Below are positions 7,882-15,891 of a stretch of 35,208 nt of DNA, piece after piece. Numbering within the stretch: position 1 is the stretch's first letter; every line of letters starts with the position of its first letter. The notes under the pieces are model-generated. The model did no database searches and was not told where the DNA came from. It saw only the letters and a program-made list of their open reading frames with translations. The DNA comes from a virus, in the IMG/VR virus record IMGVR_UViG_3300035698_017235, positions 1 to 35,208 of that record; one strand, written 5' to 3'. The translations under genes and the position numbers were made by a program.

Positions 7882-8430
7882 ATGGTTGAAGTAAAATGTG
7901 AATATTGTGGTAAAATAATAGAAAGAATACCCGCCAGATTGAAGTTAAATAAACTTCAATTTTGTAATGCTGAATGTTATAGTAAGTATGTTTCAAAATA
8001 TTATAGAGGTAGAAATCATCCACATTGGAAAGAAGATAGTCATATAAAATTAGAATGTTTAAATTGTGGGAAAATATATGATGAAATAATTCAAAGAAAA
8101 GATAGAAGTCATTTTTGTAGTAATAAATGTAAATATGAATGGCAATCAAGTGAGTTGGTCGGAGATAAAAGATATAATTGGAAGGGTGGATATATACCAT
8201 ATTACGGAACAAATTGGATAGAAATAAGAAAAAGAGCGTTAAAACGGGATAATTTTACTTGTCAATTATGCGGAAAACATGAAGATGAATTTGATATATC
8301 ATTAGATATTCATCATAAAATATCAATTAGAAAGTTCAAAGAACCAGAAGATAGTAATTTTTTAAATAATTTAATAACTCTTTGTAGAAGATGTCACATG
8401 AAAGTAGAACGAGGTGATGAATTATTGTAA
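7882..8430 (+). CDS. HNH homing-type endonuclease with zinc ribbons
   Basis: The product has 182 residues. The N-terminal half holds two Cys-pair ribbons (CEYCG with FCNAEC; CLNCG with FCSNKC). The sequence RYNWKGG precedes the HNH domain, as in many phage endonucleases. The HNH part shows RDNFTCQLCGK, IHHKISIRKF and NLITLCRRCHMKVE, so the Cys pairs and catalytic His are intact. It is a free-standing mobile gene between the chaperone and the tape measure. Its last codons contain the GGTGAT that probably serves the tape-measure gene. Local base composition is even more AT-rich than neighbours. Confidence 0.88.
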   Translation: MVEVKCEYCGKIIERIPARLKLNKLQFCNAECYSKYVSKYYRGRNHPHWKEDSHIKLECLNCGKIYDEIIQRKDRSHFCSNKCKYEWQSSELVGDKRYNWKGGYIPYYGTNWIEIRKRALKRDNFTCQLCGKHEDEFDISLDIHHKISIRKFKEPEDSNFLNNLITLCRRCHMKVERGDELL

Positions 8431-8441
8431 ACGTTGGAAGT

Positions 8442-9191
8442 TTGGAAATTATAGGAACTCTGAACGCTGAGAGCCTTAAGGCTGGTCTCTCTGATATGAA
8501 GAGAAGTCTTAGCGAGGTAGCGGTAGCGGCAAAGGGAACGTTTGGAGATATAAGCAGAATGGCTGGTCCGCTAAAAGTAATTGGAGGACTTGCAACGACA
8601 ATAGGAACTGGATTATTAGGAGCATTTATGGGCTTAGCTACAATGGCTCCGCAGGTTGCACCGCATCTTGAGAGGATGAAGGCCGATTTCTTCAGACTTA
8701 GCACGATTATAGGAGAACATTTTGAGCCAGTATTTTCCAAAATGGCTGAAGGATTTTCAGGATTTATAGGTTGGCTTGGAAGTGACGGAAAATGGGTTCT
8801 TGAGGTTGCTGCAAAAACATTTGATTTTTTAGCAGATTCTATAATTAACGCGAAGAATAATCTTTGGGATATACATGCAGAAACTGGAAAAGCATTTAGA
8901 GAAGCAATGGATATAGGAGATATAATAGGAATGGGAGAAAATCTTCCACTGGGACTAGGAACTGTTTTTAAGATTGGAGAAGAATTGGGTAATGCACTAT
9001 TTGATGGATTTTATGAGGCTGGTAGAGCTTTTAGGGAAGACTTTGAATCAGGAAATATTTTAGGAGTTTTGGAAGGTGCATTTTCTGGTGTTATTGATGC
9101 AGCTGGTAGTATATTTTCTCCTTTCATAAAACTTATAGAAAGTATAGGTAAGGACACAGACGAACTGAAAATAAAATATTCAGGAACGTGA
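8442..9191 (+). CDS. Tail tape measure protein (unusually short)
   Basis: About 250 residues, with alternating Ala/Gly-rich hydrophobic and amphipathic helices: GPLKVIGGLATTIGTGLLGAF (about 42-62), then ARG-poor helical stretches and FSGVIDAAGSIFSPFIKLIE at the end. Place after the chaperone and before the distal tail protein fixes the role. By the usual 0.15 nm per residue it would set a tail of roughly 37 nm, short for a siphovirus. The listed start is TTG; the ribosome site GGTGAT at 8413-8418 instead points to an in-frame ATT at 8424, overlapping the HNH stop. No in-frame ATG or GTG exists between the upstream stop (8418) and 8442. Confidence 0.75.
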   Translation: MEIIGTLNAESLKAGLSDMKRSLSEVAVAAKGTFGDISRMAGPLKVIGGLATTIGTGLLGAFMGLATMAPQVAPHLERMKADFFRLSTIIGEHFEPVFSKMAEGFSGFIGWLGSDGKWVLEVAAKTFDFLADSIINAKNNLWDIHAETGKAFREAMDIGDIIGMGENLPLGLGTVFKIGEELGNALFDGFYEAGRAFREDFESGNILGVLEGAFSGVIDAAGSIFSPFIKLIESIGKDTDELKIKYSGT

Positions 9192-9195
9192 TAAA

Positions 9196-10059
9196 ATGAC
9201 TACAATGAAAATTGGCGAAGATACACAAGCATACGCTGCTGCATCATATAGTTTCTCGAATAATCCAGAGATAGTAGATTCACAGCTTGTGCCAAATAGA
9301 AAGTTTACAGAGGTTCCATTCGGTAAGAAGCATATAGTCAGCGATGGATATGGAGCGAAACCAAGGAATATAATTCTTACTGGTACGTTCCATGGAACTA
9401 GTAAGAGGACATATTATAACGATTTAGCAGAACATATTTATGATAATCTTGTAAAGAAATTCTTTATAACATCGACAAAGTTTTATTATTTTCTCGGCGG
9501 TAATTTAAAAGAGACACTTAAGGGCGGAAGGACAAACTTCATAGATTATGTGGCAAATCTATGGACTCCAATACCATTCGCGTTTTCTGATACGGAAAGC
9601 ACATATACAGTCGCGATAGCTAATGCAGATGAGTTGGAATTAAATGATGCAACTGCGAACAGTACAGGTAATTTTACAAATGCTGGAAACGCACCATCTT
9701 TTGTTAAGTGGGTTATAGTAAACACAAGTGGAAATAATATAACCCAGATAGACATAGGGAACGCATCAACACTAGCAGGTAGCAAGCAGAAAATAAAATG
9801 GACTGACTCGACTGGATTGGCATCTGGAAAGACGCTGACAATTTATATTTATAAGTTCAAAGAGGAAGATTCTGGATATAAATTTATGAGATACGGATAT
9901 TCTGAGGAATCGAGTGTTGAGTTTGGAAGTGTGGCCATAACAGGAGATTTGCCTTATGTCACTAAAGAGGCAACAGACCAAAGCTTTTCAATACAACTTA
10001 CAGGAAATTCTGATGCATCAACTATTACGGCAACTTATAGAGCCGCATATCTTGGGTGA
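9196..10059 (+). CDS. Distal tail protein (Dit-like)
   Basis: The product has 287 residues. The N-terminal part has the Dit pattern: a beta-rich ring domain with VPFGKKHIVSDGYGAKP, then ILTGTFHGTSK and a helix YNDLAEHIYDNL. A mid section ends in WTPIPFAFSD, like the belt of siphovirus distal tail proteins. The C-terminal half is a beta module (galectin-like or spacer). It lies between tape measure and hub, the invariant position of Dit, whose hexamer joins tube and baseplate. Start ATG follows CGTGAT. Confidence 0.7.
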   Translation: MTTMKIGEDTQAYAAASYSFSNNPEIVDSQLVPNRKFTEVPFGKKHIVSDGYGAKPRNIILTGTFHGTSKRTYYNDLAEHIYDNLVKKFFITSTKFYYFLGGNLKETLKGGRTNFIDYVANLWTPIPFAFSDTESTYTVAIANADELELNDATANSTGNFTNAGNAPSFVKWVIVNTSGNNITQIDIGNASTLAGSKQKIKWTDSTGLASGKTLTIYIYKFKEEDSGYKFMRYGYSEESSVEFGSVAITGDLPYVTKEATDQSFSIQLTGNSDASTITATYRAAYLG

Positions 10060-10063
10060 TTAA

Positions 10064-11818
10064 ATGTATAGGATAGAGGTAACTGACGGAAGCGGAAACG
10101 TGGAAAGCGTAGATACGTATACAAAATTAGTCTATGAAATACCTCTAAACAGGACACGATGGTTTGATATTCTTATAGAAGATTCTGGTTCAAGCCAGAG
10201 AACAAAATTTGCTAAGGGGTTTATTATAAGGATTTATCGCGCAGGAACTCTTGAATTAAAAGGAGTTATAACAAAAAGAAGGCTTACAAGCAGCGGATTT
10301 ATGCAGATTCTTGGAATGGGATTTTGTGAGAAGAAATGTATGGATGCAAATTCTCCAAGTAATACATGGACATCTACAGATACAAGCGGAGTGGCAGCCG
10401 ATGATGGTACAAATCTTATTGATTTGGTTGGTACAGTTTCAAAAGGTACACAAGCTGACCAGACCGTTGATTCTTTCAGAACTGATGTTAATCTTTCAGT
10501 TTTACAAGGAATTACCAAGTTGTGTAGATATACTAACCAAGATTTCAGCTTTGATGACGTGAACGATGAATTAGATATCTCAGACCACTTGGGAAGCTCT
10601 ACAACTGTTGGATTTCTTAATTCAGGAATAGATATAAAAAATGTTGTTAAAGAAGAAGATGATACAGAGAAGATAGAAAAGGTTACAGTTATAGGAAAGA
10701 ACGAGGGTGGGAATCAAATTACTGGCTCCGCTGACTCTGGGAGTTTTGCTCAGGGCGACCCAGAAATTACAATTATAGATAAATCAATAACTACAGCCAC
10801 AGAGGCAAATACTAGAGCTGGAGATGAATATACCATAAGAAGCGCTACGAGATATGTTTATAAGGCGGATGTAATGAATTCAAATTATTCATTTAGTTTG
10901 GGAGATGTTGTCACAATAAAAGATGAATCAACAGGAACAGACGAAACAGATGTAAGAATATTATCTTATACAAGAACAGTAACGCTAAGAAACGACCAGC
11001 TTAAAATGGAGTTTAGAGGAACTGGTGAAAGAGAAAGCGCTGAAGATAAGATGCAATGGATGAAAGATAAAGTAAGAATTACTGAAGAAGCCAATACTAT
11101 GAAACAAGGAACTGATGATTCGGTAAGCATTACAAGTATAACTGGTAGTGTTACAGATGCAGTAAGCATTACAAGCATAACTGGTGGTGTTACCAATGGT
11201 GCGAGTGTAACAGATGTGACTGGTAGTATAAATTCATCTACTCCTACAGCTACAGCAGGAACGTCATGGTGTTTTGGAGGAACAATGCTAGCAACTGGAC
11301 AATATTCTAAAGCATATATGAGCGAAAATCTTACAGGAAGTCCAAGTTTTTCTACAACAAGAAGTTGGACTTTGATTGCTAATGAATCAGGAGTTCAAAA
11401 AACTGTAGATTTAACTGCTTATTTTCCGTCTACAACTGAAGATAAAGAAGGTGACCAAACTGTAGATAATGCTTATACAAGATATTATGCAACTGGAGAA
11501 AGTGATTCTGGCAATGCAACAGGTTGGTTTAAATGGTATGACGATAATGGAAATACTGACTGCTACCAGTGGGGTTTTGCACAAAATATATACACACATA
11601 CACACGGAAGTCATACACATACAGATGGTTTTGGTACAAGCGATACAGCACATCCACATGCAGATACGGTAGATACAACAGATACAGCACATCCACATGC
11701 AGATACAATAGATACAACAGACACTGCTCATCCACATACAGATACAATTGATACATCAGATGCTACACATCCACATACAGATACATTCGACACGTCAGAT
11801 TCAAATCATTCTCATTAG
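10064..11818 (+). CDS. Tail hub / Tal-like protein with histidine-rich C-terminal needle
   Basis: This is a 584-residue protein. Residues 1-340 resemble the gp27/Tal hub: N-terminal beta domains (VYEIPLNRTRWFDILIED, GVITKRRLTSSGFMQILG) and a later KVTVIGKNEGG to FRGTGERE section. A linker with repeated SITSITGxV follows (about 350-395), then a beta segment. The end consists of HTHGSHTHTD and four 13-residue units DTAHPHxDTxDTx, closing with HSH: seven HxH motifs in all. T4 long-tail-fibre tip gp37 binds iron through HxH motifs in a trimer, so a metal-clamped trimeric needle is likely here. Start ATG follows GGTGAT. Confidence 0.7.
   Translation: MYRIEVTDGSGNVESVDTYTKLVYEIPLNRTRWFDILIEDSGSSQRTKFAKGFIIRIYRAGTLELKGVITKRRLTSSGFMQILGMGFCEKKCMDANSPSNTWTSTDTSGVAADDGTNLIDLVGTVSKGTQADQTVDSFRTDVNLSVLQGITKLCRYTNQDFSFDDVNDELDISDHLGSSTTVGFLNSGIDIKNVVKEEDDTEKIEKVTVIGKNEGGNQITGSADSGSFAQGDPEITIIDKSITTATEANTRAGDEYTIRSATRYVYKADVMNSNYSFSLGDVVTIKDESTGTDETDVRILSYTRTVTLRNDQLKMEFRGTGERESAEDKMQWMKDKVRITEEANTMKQGTDDSVSITSITGSVTDAVSITSITGGVTNGASVTDVTGSINSSTPTATAGTSWCFGGTMLATGQYSKAYMSENLTGSPSFSTTRSWTLIANESGVQKTVDLTAYFPSTTEDKEGDQTVDNAYTRYYATGESDSGNATGWFKWYDDNGNTDCYQWGFAQNIYTHTHGSHTHTDGFGTSDTAHPHADTVDTTDTAHPHADTIDTTDTAHPHTDTIDTSDATHPHTDTFDTSDSNHSH
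11642..11797 (+). repeat. Four 39-base tandem repeats encoding HPH units
   Basis: Four in-frame units of exactly 39 bases each encode D(T/A)(A/T)HPH(A/T)DTxDT(T/S). Units 1 and 2 are nearly identical in DNA; 3 and 4 have drifted at wobble positions. A partial fifth unit (DSNHSH) ends the gene. The coding frame explains the repeat. Confidence 0.92.
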
Positions 11819-11826
11819 GTGATAAA

Positions 11827-12270
11827 ATGAAATTAACAAAAGCTCAAATAAAAGAAAGAAAAGATAAAATTCTTAAGAAACCAGATAAAATTAAATGGCT
11901 TCATGAAATTTCTGTGACATCTGGAGAGATACCAGATGAAATTTTAAGTAATATAAATGATTATCCTGACAGTCCATTTTCAAATGACACTAAACATAAA
12001 GTTATTGATTTTAAAATACGTGAAGATGGCTCTGGAGAAATCCGAGAACTTATACTTGATGGAAAAGAGAATAATATAAAGGAAAGGAGCGAATCTGGTG
12101 TTTTTATACCATCAGATAAGGAAATCTTTATAATTGAGAAAAAACAACACAAAGATGGCAAACTTAAAGAAGTTTCAAAAAGAAGCATAAATAAACATAA
12201 AGAAGAAGATTATTGGAAAGATATGGATAAAAAAATTAAAAGTGGAGAAATTAAAGAGGTGGATACATGA
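11827..12270 (+). CDS. Hypothetical protein after the tail hub
   Basis: The product has 147 residues, charged (about one third Lys, Glu and Asp), with no membrane segment. The start has AGGTGAT 3 bases upstream. It reads as an N-terminal helix pair (LTKAQIKERKDKI), a mixed centre with DGSGEIRELILDG and KEIFIIEKKQHKDGK beta hairpins, and a helical Lys-rich end. No family is recognised. The position after the hub suggests a virion accessory or phage 'tail-end' protein. It overlaps the next start by 4 bases. Confidence 0.6.
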   Translation: MKLTKAQIKERKDKILKKPDKIKWLHEISVTSGEIPDEILSNINDYPDSPFSNDTKHKVIDFKIREDGSGEIRELILDGKENNIKERSESGVFIPSDKEIFIIEKKQHKDGKLKEVSKRSINKHKEEDYWKDMDKKIKSGEIKEVDT

Positions 12271-12464
12271 AGATAAAAATTTTAAAACAAGAAGATTATG
12301 AAGCTACTATAAAATTGACAATAGAAGTGGATGGAAAAACTGAAAGATTTGGATTTTCCAAAGGACAGATAGAAAATGGTGATTGGAAAAAGGTTGTAAA
12401 AACATGGGCAGAACAATCCAAGATAAAAGTAGAAAATCTTGAAGGAAAAAGTGTAGAAATATAA
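12267..12464 (+). CDS. Small hypothetical beta-rich protein
   Basis: The product has 65 residues and overlaps the previous stop by ATGA. It alternates strands and charged turns (KIKILKQEDYEATIKLTIEVDG) and ends in a helix plus a strand. There are no Cys residues and no membrane segment. It is probably translated by coupling with the gene before. No function can be assigned. Confidence 0.55.
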   Translation: MKIKILKQEDYEATIKLTIEVDGKTERFGFSKGQIENGDWKKVVKTWAEQSKIKVENLEGKSVEI

Positions 12465-12479
12465 AATTGTTGTGGTAAA

Positions 12480-13241
12480 ATGTGGAATATTATATTGGAC
12501 CTTATATGTCCTGCAAGAAAAGAGCTCAATATACTTAAATCTGAACATATTAAACAAGCAGAGCTAATAGAGAGCTTACATGATGATATAGAAGACCAGA
12601 AAAAGCTGTATTCCGAATTAGAGAATAAATACAACAATCAGTCAGGAGTAAACCCCAAAGAGAAGTACTGGAATAATCATTGGCCAAAAAATAAGATAAT
12701 ATACCGTGCTCAGGGCGAATTAAACAGAGATGTGAGAACATTATTGACCAGTGAATCATATTTACTGAAAAATATAATAACAAAAAATAAATTAAAGAAG
12801 AAAAATGAATATAATACAGTTTTAGCAATTTTAAAGTGGGTAACAACAAATATTAAATATGTCAGTGATAAAACTATTCACGGAGTATCAGAATATTGGC
12901 AACATCCAGAAGAGACAATTCAAACAAAAATTGGTGATTGTGAAGATTTTTCATTATTAATCAAATCTTTATTAAATAATGCAGAAGTGCCAGATTATAA
13001 AAGCAAAATATGTGCTGGATATGTAGAGACAAAAGATGGTAAAGGAGGACATGCATATGTAATTTTCTTAAGAGATGATGATACATGGTGCATACTTGAT
13101 GGAACATATTATAAAGATTTTACTTTAATAGATAAAAGAATTGAGCATAAAAAGGACAGCCGTTATCTCGATATTTGGTGGACATTTACAAAAGAATTTA
13201 CATTTGCACAGCATAATACTACTATTGGTGTAAAAAAATGA
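12480..13241 (+). CDS. Transglutaminase-fold cysteine peptidase, candidate endolysin
   Basis: The product has 253 residues. Residues 15-60 form a coiled coil (ELNILKSEHIKQAELIESL onwards). From about residue 110 a transglutaminase-like domain is seen: VLAILKWVTTNIKYVSD, then the nucleophile Cys in IGDCEDFSLLIKSLL, the His in GGHAYVIF, and the Asp in CILDGTYY. The Cys-His-Asp triad is complete. The pseudomurein endoisopeptidases of methanogen viruses use this fold, so cleavage of the host envelope is a fair guess, supported by the membrane proteins that follow. A tail-borne or maturation peptidase is also possible. Confidence 0.7.
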   Translation: MWNIILDLICPARKELNILKSEHIKQAELIESLHDDIEDQKKLYSELENKYNNQSGVNPKEKYWNNHWPKNKIIYRAQGELNRDVRTLLTSESYLLKNIITKNKLKKKNEYNTVLAILKWVTTNIKYVSDKTIHGVSEYWQHPEETIQTKIGDCEDFSLLIKSLLNNAEVPDYKSKICAGYVETKDGKGGHAYVIFLRDDDTWCILDGTYYKDFTLIDKRIEHKKDSRYLDIWWTFTKEFTFAQHNTTIGVKK

Positions 13242-13693
13242 GAAAATACGTACAATACAACAAAGGCAAGACATTTGAAGAAGTGTTTGGAGAAGAAAAG
13301 GCCAAAGAAATAAAAGAAAAAATGTCAGAAAATGCTAAGAATAATCCCTCAAATAATCAGTTCAAGAAAGGACATGGAGTTCCAGAAGAATGGAGAAAAA
13401 AAATTAGAAAAGCAGCAAAACAATCAACAGGAGAAAATTCAAGGAATTGGAAAGGAGGAATAACTAATAAAAATCGGCTTATAAGATGGTCGAAAAAGAA
13501 CAAGGAATTTAAAAAACGAATATTTGAAAGAGATGACTACACCTGTCAAATATGTGGAAAATGTGGTGGAGATTTAAATTGTCATCATATAAAATCTTGG
13601 GCAAAATACCCAGATTTAAGATTCGATGAAGATAACGTTATAACTCTTTGTGTTAAATGTCACAGAGAAATTCATTTTGGGAGGAGAGATTAA
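13238..13693 (+). CDS. HNH endonuclease with NUMOD3-like N-terminus
   Basis: The product has 151 residues and overlaps the peptidase stop (ATGA). The N-terminus KTFEEVFGEEKAKEIKEKMSE resembles NUMOD3-type DNA-binding motifs of homing endonucleases. ENSRNWKGG leads into the HNH domain: RDDYTCQICGK, LNCHHIKSW, NVITLCVKCHREIHFG, with the Cys pairs and catalytic His present. It shares the NWKGG plus HNH design with the gene at 7882 but is not a close copy. A selfish insertion within the lysis region is the likely origin. Confidence 0.88.
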   Translation: MRKYVQYNKGKTFEEVFGEEKAKEIKEKMSENAKNNPSNNQFKKGHGVPEEWRKKIRKAAKQSTGENSRNWKGGITNKNRLIRWSKKNKEFKKRIFERDDYTCQICGKCGGDLNCHHIKSWAKYPDLRFDEDNVITLCVKCHREIHFGRRD

Positions 13694-13782
13694 TGGTAAA
13701 ATATATAAAATGGTCGAAACCGATGTCAACATTATTTTTCGATTTTAATGACTTTATAAGAAATGCAGATACAACGAGGTGA
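13693..13782 (+). CDS. Very small ORF after the HNH gene
   Basis: This is a 29-residue ORF beginning in TAATG overlap with the HNH stop and ending inside the GAGGTGATGA that serves the next gene. The product is MVKYIKWSKPMSTLFFDFND followed by nine more residues. It may be a real coupled microprotein, or a remnant of the gene that the HNH element entered. Evidence is only the tight overlap at both ends. Confidence 0.35.
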   Translation: MVKYIKWSKPMSTLFFDFNDFIRNADTTR

Positions 13783-13786
13783 TGAA

Positions 13787-14032
13787 ATGGGAAAACTTGA
13801 TGAAGTAAGTAGTGCAATAGGAGAATTAAAGGGTATAGTACAATCCCAGGGAAAGGATACCTCAAGAAGACTTGGAAATATAGAGTCACATCTTGACAAG
13901 CTGAACAACAGGGTAGGAGCTATTGAGAGATGGAAATCAACACTGAGCGGAGGTATGAAGACGATGTCAGCAATGGTTTCAGCGTTCGTCGCTTTGATTA
14001 TTATTATACTTAACAAATTTTTAGGGTCCTAA
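13787..14032 (+). CDS. XhlA-like small membrane-anchored protein
   Basis: The start ATG at 13787 is set by GAGGTGAT 5 bases upstream; an in-frame ATG at 13763 precedes this site. The product has 81 residues: a coiled coil (DTSRRLGNIESHLDKLNNRVGAIERW is helical with heptads) and then one C-terminal membrane span, MVSAFVALIIIILNKF. This layout matches XhlA-type holin partners of phages. With the next two genes and the peptidase at 12480 it could form a lysis unit. Confidence 0.6.
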   Translation: MGKLDEVSSAIGELKGIVQSQGKDTSRRLGNIESHLDKLNNRVGAIERWKSTLSGGMKTMSAMVSAFVALIIIILNKFLGS

Positions 14033-14052
14033 AAATTAAAGGAGGTGAAAAT

Positions 14053-14325
14053 ATGCAATTACAATTGTTGGAGGTTTTGTTACAGAACTTGCCAATAGCA
14101 GCATTAGTAGGAATTACGGCTGGACTTCTTAGAAGTATTGCAGGATGGCTTGAAAACGTGTTGAAAGATGGTAAAGTAGATAAATTTGAATGGAAGCAGC
14201 TTTTAGGAACAATAACAAAATATTTCGGCGGAATGATATTATTAATGTTTGGTTTACCAATTGGAACAAGTATAGTAGCCCTTTTTGGTCTTGATGTTAT
14301 TACAAGCGCGCTAAAAAAGAAATAG
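14053..14325 (+). CDS. Small two-span membrane protein, possible holin
   Basis: The product has 90 residues, with start ATG after GGAGGTG. Two hydrophobic segments (about residues 12-32 and 55-80) flank a polar turn with KDGKVDKFEWKQL. A basic tail KKK closes it. Size, double span and short basic C-terminus fit a class II holin. There is no family match from memory, and archaeal lysis proteins are poorly known, so the role is inferred from context. Confidence 0.5.
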   Translation: MQLQLLEVLLQNLPIAALVGITAGLLRSIAGWLENVLKDGKVDKFEWKQLLGTITKYFGGMILLMFGLPIGTSIVALFGLDVITSALKKK

Positions 14326-14363
14326 CAAAAGGGATTAAAAAAGCAAAGGAGGTGAAAAGCTAA

Positions 14364-14636
14364 ATGTACGAAGGAATTTTATACGGAGTAATTGGTGGCC
14401 TTGGTTGGGCACTTACAGATTTCGTATCTGCAAAGGCAAAGGGAAAATCAGAAAAGAAAAAGATAGAATTTGATGGGCAGAAATTTTTGAGAAAAGTAAT
14501 TATAGGAGGAGTTTGTGGATTTATGGCAGGATTTACAGGTCAATCATTAGAAATGGTAACAGCTTCAGCTTATCTATATCCTATAACAGCCATAGCAGAC
14601 AAGATAGTAACTGCAATATATAGATTTTTTAAGTAA
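14364..14636 (+). CDS. Second small membrane protein, possible holin or antiholin
   Basis: The product has 90 residues, the same length as the preceding gene. Strong AGGAGGTG site. Residues 4-20 (GILYGVIGGLGWALTDF) and 46-80 are hydrophobic; the section between is very basic (KGKSEKKK). The C-terminal part GFMAGFTGQSLEMVTASAYLYPI contains Gly-rich helices. Tandem small membrane proteins next to a peptidase are typical of holin/antiholin pairs. Function is not proved. Confidence 0.5.
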   Translation: MYEGILYGVIGGLGWALTDFVSAKAKGKSEKKKIEFDGQKFLRKVIIGGVCGFMAGFTGQSLEMVTASAYLYPITAIADKIVTAIYRFFK

Positions 14637-14692
14637 AATAGTTAAATCCGATGACGAATACGAGGGTTTATTTAACTTTTTTGGTGACAAAA

Positions 14693-14983
14693 ATGGACTA
14701 TGATACATGGGATAAAAAACTTTCAAAACTATTAAAAAAGGAGATTTCTGACTATAAAACGTTGGTTGGAAAGCTTCCAGAAGATGAAAGGATTATTTCT
14801 TATTATCCAACACTTGTTCAATATGAAAACAATATACAAAATTTAGTAGATGTTTACGCTTCTTCAAAGGCTTTAACTATGGTTGGAAAACCCATAGTTT
14901 GCTCTGAGAAGGACGGAACATTGCATTATCATTCAAAAGAAACAAAAGTAAAATTAAAAAAGAATGGTGGTATGTATGGATAG
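14693..14983 (+). CDS. Small soluble hypothetical protein
   Basis: The start at 14693 is chosen because TTGGTGAC lies 6 bases upstream; a possible ATG at 14651 has no site. The product has 96 residues, Lys-rich and mainly helical (WDKKLSKLLKKEISDYKTLV, VQYENNIQNLVDVYASSKAL), with a short beta end HYHSKETKVKLKK. No family recognised. It lies between the membrane proteins and the phosphoesterase. Confidence 0.5.
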   Translation: MDYDTWDKKLSKLLKKEISDYKTLVGKLPEDERIISYYPTLVQYENNIQNLVDVYASSKALTMVGKPIVCSEKDGTLHYHSKETKVKLKKNGGMYG

Positions 14984-14998
14984 AGGTGGTTATGAGTT

Positions 14999-15823
14999 AT
15001 GTCAAATAAAAAAAATAAAAAGAAAAAAAGCAAAAGAAAGGGTTTAGGTCAACAGAAGGTTGCCAGAGTGGACTTTTCGAACATATATAAGATGGAAGTA
15101 GACGACCTAATTGGAGTCTGTGGAGATTCTCATCTTGGGAGCAAATATGATTCTCTGGATGAAATAGAACTTTACTATGATATTCTGGATGACAGGGGTA
15201 TTAAACAGGTTTTTCATGCTGGAGACCTTGTTGACGGAAACGATGTATATCGTGGTCAGCAGTATGAACAGAAGAAATGGGGATTTAACGACCAGATGGA
15301 TTATACTGTGAAAAATTATCCAAAAAAGAAACAGATGAAAACTTTTCATATTGGAGGAAATCATGATACTTCTTACATCAAGAAAATGGATGCCAATATA
15401 GGAAAGGCAATAGCTTCACGACGTTTGGATATGCCTTATATGGGAGAATATTATGCCAGGATAAAAGATGAAAAATTTAACTTTGACCTGGTACATTTGA
15501 GACGTGGAAGAGCCTATGCGGTTTCGTATCCACTACAGACATTTCTTAGAGAGAGTTTGAACCCAAATTATATGCAATATCCACAGCTTGTAGCTTCAGG
15601 ACACAGACATCAGAATTGGATTGGACAGTTGCAGAGTGTGTGGTCTTGTGAAGTTGGACATTTCCAGAAACCAAATCCATACACAATTGAAAAGGGAATT
15701 ATTTCTCCGAGAGGTGGCTGGATTCTTGAAATGGAAAGAGAAGGACCAAATATCTATATGATGGATGCAACGTTTATTCAGACAGATAAGCGTAAACCTG
15801 GTTCTAAGTACAGAAAACACTAG
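14999..15823 (+). CDS. Calcineurin-like metallophosphoesterase
   Basis: The product has 274 residues. A Lys-rich N-terminal tail (residues 3-16) precedes the catalytic domain, which shows all metal-binding motifs in order: GDSHLGS (D-x-H), GDLVDG, GGNHD, LVHL and GHRHQ. The family includes Mre11/SbcD nucleases, lambda phosphatase and 2',3'-cyclic phosphodiesterases. The substrate cannot be told from sequence. It could act in DNA processing, RNA end repair or removal of defence nucleotides. It is the last gene before the promoter at 15861. Another ATG at 14992 is possible. Confidence 0.85.
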   Translation: MSNKKNKKKKSKRKGLGQQKVARVDFSNIYKMEVDDLIGVCGDSHLGSKYDSLDEIELYYDILDDRGIKQVFHAGDLVDGNDVYRGQQYEQKKWGFNDQMDYTVKNYPKKKQMKTFHIGGNHDTSYIKKMDANIGKAIASRRLDMPYMGEYYARIKDEKFNFDLVHLRRGRAYAVSYPLQTFLRESLNPNYMQYPQLVASGHRHQNWIGQLQSVWSCEVGHFQKPNPYTIEKGIISPRGGWILEMEREGPNIYMMDATFIQTDKRKPGSKYRKH

Positions 15824-15860
15824 TTTAACGGCAAATTGGCCACCTTTTTGAGAACGTTAA

Positions 15861-15874
15861 GTATATATAGTAGC
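15861..15874 (+). promoter_or_regulatory. Archaeal TATA promoter for the small-gene cluster (leaderless)
   Basis: TATATATAG, followed by TAGC, lies with its centre 26 bases before the ATG at 15892. The gene has no ribosome binding site, so its transcript should be leaderless. A T-rich stretch, CCTTTTTG, follows the phosphoesterase gene just upstream and may end the previous operon. Similar TATA-AGCAGC elements occur at 19671 and 19997. Confidence 0.6.
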
Positions 15875-15891
15875 TTATACAGAGACTATAT

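Noticed and set aside
11411-11756. Other-frame ORFs over the HPH repeats
   Set aside because: The 39-base repeat length divisible by 3 keeps every frame open; only the hub frame has a start, site and fitting protein.
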